A DNA stretch of 64,000 nucleotides from Viscum album (taxonomy: Eukaryota; Streptophyta; Magnoliopsida; Santalales; Viscaceae), in contig OY728121.1 of NCBI GenBank assembly GCA_963277665.1, positions 958,432,097 to 958,496,096 on the forward strand, in the 5' to 3' direction. The notes below the pieces were generated by a model, which saw nothing but the letters and a program-made list of their open reading frames with translations, did not search any database and was not told where the DNA came from. Shown here in pieces: positions 62,198-64,000 of the stretch. Both the position numbers and the translations under genes were made by a program. The stretch's first letter is position 1. Every line of letters begins with the position of its first letter.

Positions 62198-64000
62198 ATT
62201 TTGACCCCAAAAATTAGCACAGAACTACTAGTTACTTTATTACATTAGAATAAGATAAATGGAATATGGTCACAATGGAATAAATAGTTTAGTTGTCTAG
62301 GTAAACGAGATACATACATGTATTTCACATTAAAATCTAAAATATAAAATACATCTGATTTTCTCTTTGATAATTCCATTATTAATAATAGTAAATCACT
62401 TTACATCTACCAGAAAACACTTCATGGTATCCTTGGGAAAAAAATACGAAATGGGGTTTTTCAGATACTGAGTAAGGGTATGAATACAGTGTAACATATC
62501 ACGAATAAATAAGAATAATCGATTTGTAATGGTAATTAAGTGAAACACAAGTCATTTAATCAATAAACTATTCATAATATGAATGAAGTAAATGATGGTA
62601 GAATAAATCAATAAACACATCATCTTGAAACTTATCCATAGATATTATAACTAATTAAATAATAACGTATAAATCAATAAGTTATCTCAGAATGAGAGAA
62701 TGAATAATGTCAAACATCAGAAATATACAGTCATGACCTTTGAAATAACACATTAAACTTTTGGGAAAGAAACCTGTCAAATTTGGACAACTAATTGTTC
62801 TCATGATACCAATTGATTCATCGATGCGATACCAATAATCAGTCCCCACTCATCACTTACAAAATCTAATGAATTATTATTAAGAAAAATGTGAATATTA
62901 GTCAACATAAACATTTTTGTTAAATTTCTAACATATGAAATGTTAATACTAACTACACTCAAAAAAATATAATCATATGCTTTCCATAATAATATAGTGA
63001 ATGGTAAAAAAATTGTACATCCATAGTTAAACTGATCGTAATCCATCGAAATAAATAATATTGATTATAAAAATAAAACATATTCAAAGTTTAACAAATT
63101 TCTAATTTAGTGTTGAGGTCATTAATTAATTGAAATACCATTAAAATTTCATTAAAAACAATCATTAGAAAAATAACCTTTGTAATTTTATAACCACCAT
63201 TCAAAATAAAAAAACATCAGAAAAAAGTTTCAAAATAATTTTATTAGAATATAAAAAATTAAAAATTAAAAATAATCTTTAATAAATTGAGTAGCAATCA
63301 TTATAGAATATTTTTTGATTCCATACACATTAAAATAAATATTCTTTTCACATTTTTAAGTAAAATCCAAAGATAAATTATTTTGAAAATGGAATTAATA
63401 TACCTCTTAAAAAATTAAAAAAGTAAAATATTTTTATAAATTTCATTAATAAATCATTTCTATAAGGTTAAAAAATTTATAGAAAACATTTTATGAAAAC
63501 CATTTTTTGAATGTAAATGGATTTTCAACATAAAAGATAAATAAAGTCTTATTTTCATAAAAATGTTTTCCCAATCATTTTTAGAACCAATTAATTTAAA
63601 AAATGGTACTATTAATTTAAAGGATCATGAATAATGATTTGAGAATTAAATATATTAGGTTTAATATAGATATATCAAATAAATCTCCTGAGGGAGACAA
63701 AAATATAAACAATCATGAATAGTGATGAGATTGTGAAAAAAGCCCATATCATTGGAAATGTTTGAATCTAAATCCACATGAATGAAATATATTCAATAGA
63801 AGCATTAAATACAATGAATATAAATATATTCATGATATAAAATATAAAAATGGTCTTTATATAAAACACATAAAGTAATAATTGATGAATATGGAATATA
63901 TCTCATAGAAGTAAAAGTTTGATGAGAATGACCTACCTCATGTTCGACTCCGTCATTTGTTTCCAAAAATCCTTTATATAAAATATAGTTTTTTATACTC
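62198..64000 (-). repeat. E5 5' LTR, truncated by window end
   Basis: TTGACCCCAAAAATTAGCAC aligns with the E3 LTR end GAGACCCGAAGCCTGACG. ATACGAAATGGGGTTTTTCAG (62444) aligns with the AAACATAAAAGGGTGAGCTC block. It matches the first 1.8 kb of the E5 3' LTR in order (55688 onward). No gene seen; short open frames here are LTR sequence. Confidence 0.75.

Larger units (their letters stand above)
55688..64000 (-). mobile_element. E5: second pol-less long-LTR element, runs off the window
   Basis: 3' LTR about 55688-59796, PPT 59797-59806, interior 59797-62197, PBS 62188-62196, and 5' LTR from about 62198 past the window end. The interior is about 2.4 kb and collinear with E3: pre-PPT block, the noncoding filler, then gag zinc-knuckle remnants, then leader. 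It is older than E3, with more indels and higher AT. As in E3, no pol sequence is visible. Confidence 0.82.

Overview
The window is plant nuclear heterochromatin made almost entirely of nested LTR retrotransposons. I find no intact protein gene, no complete tRNA or rRNA gene and no host gene I can name. The coding remnants are Ty3/gypsy chromovirus (Tekay/Del-like) Gag-Pol: CCHC knuckles, aspartic protease, reverse transcriptase, RNase H, an integrase with HHCC zinc finger and DD35E core, a GPY/F module and a C-terminal chromodomain. LTRs are 3.3-4.4 kb, primer sites match the 3' end of initiator-Met tRNA, and base composition is very AT-rich. This suggests a large, slowly purged plant genome; the species cannot be told.

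Layout, left to right. E1 (window start to 11001, + strand) is the youngest and best preserved element: a truncated 5' LTR, a full-length but inactive gag-pol, and a complete 3' LTR. It sits in the integrase region of an older fragment, X (11002-12542, +). X runs into an LTR at about 12543-15860, which seems also to be the left LTR of a very old element E0 (+). E0 gag and protease/RT remnants occupy about 16506-18560, its integrase about 41090-42582 with a tail at 51468-51541, and its other LTR lies after about 51542.

E0 is interrupted twice. The first interruption is E2 (about 18561-41090, +), an old relative of E1. E2 is itself split inside the RT catalytic motif by E3 (24821-34976, - strand), which has two complete 4.0 kb LTRs and a short interior carrying only a gag zinc-knuckle remnant and a tRNA-derived SINE-like insertion. 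The second is E4 (42583-51467, -), two LTRs with almost nothing between them. E5 (about 55688 to the window end, -) is a second copy of the E3-type pol-less element, cutting the right LTR of E0. A less AT-rich island of unknown origin lies at about 53395-54440.

The main points of interest are: a pol-less family with gag remnants and giant LTRs, seen in two collinear copies; periodic modules of about 185 bp downstream of the TATA box in LTRs of every element on both strands; the SINE-like unit; decay of E1 almost only by in-frame stops of the C-to-T type; a possible shared-LTR tandem (X/E0); and the unexplained island. Boundaries marked 'about' were set by eye from diverged copies.
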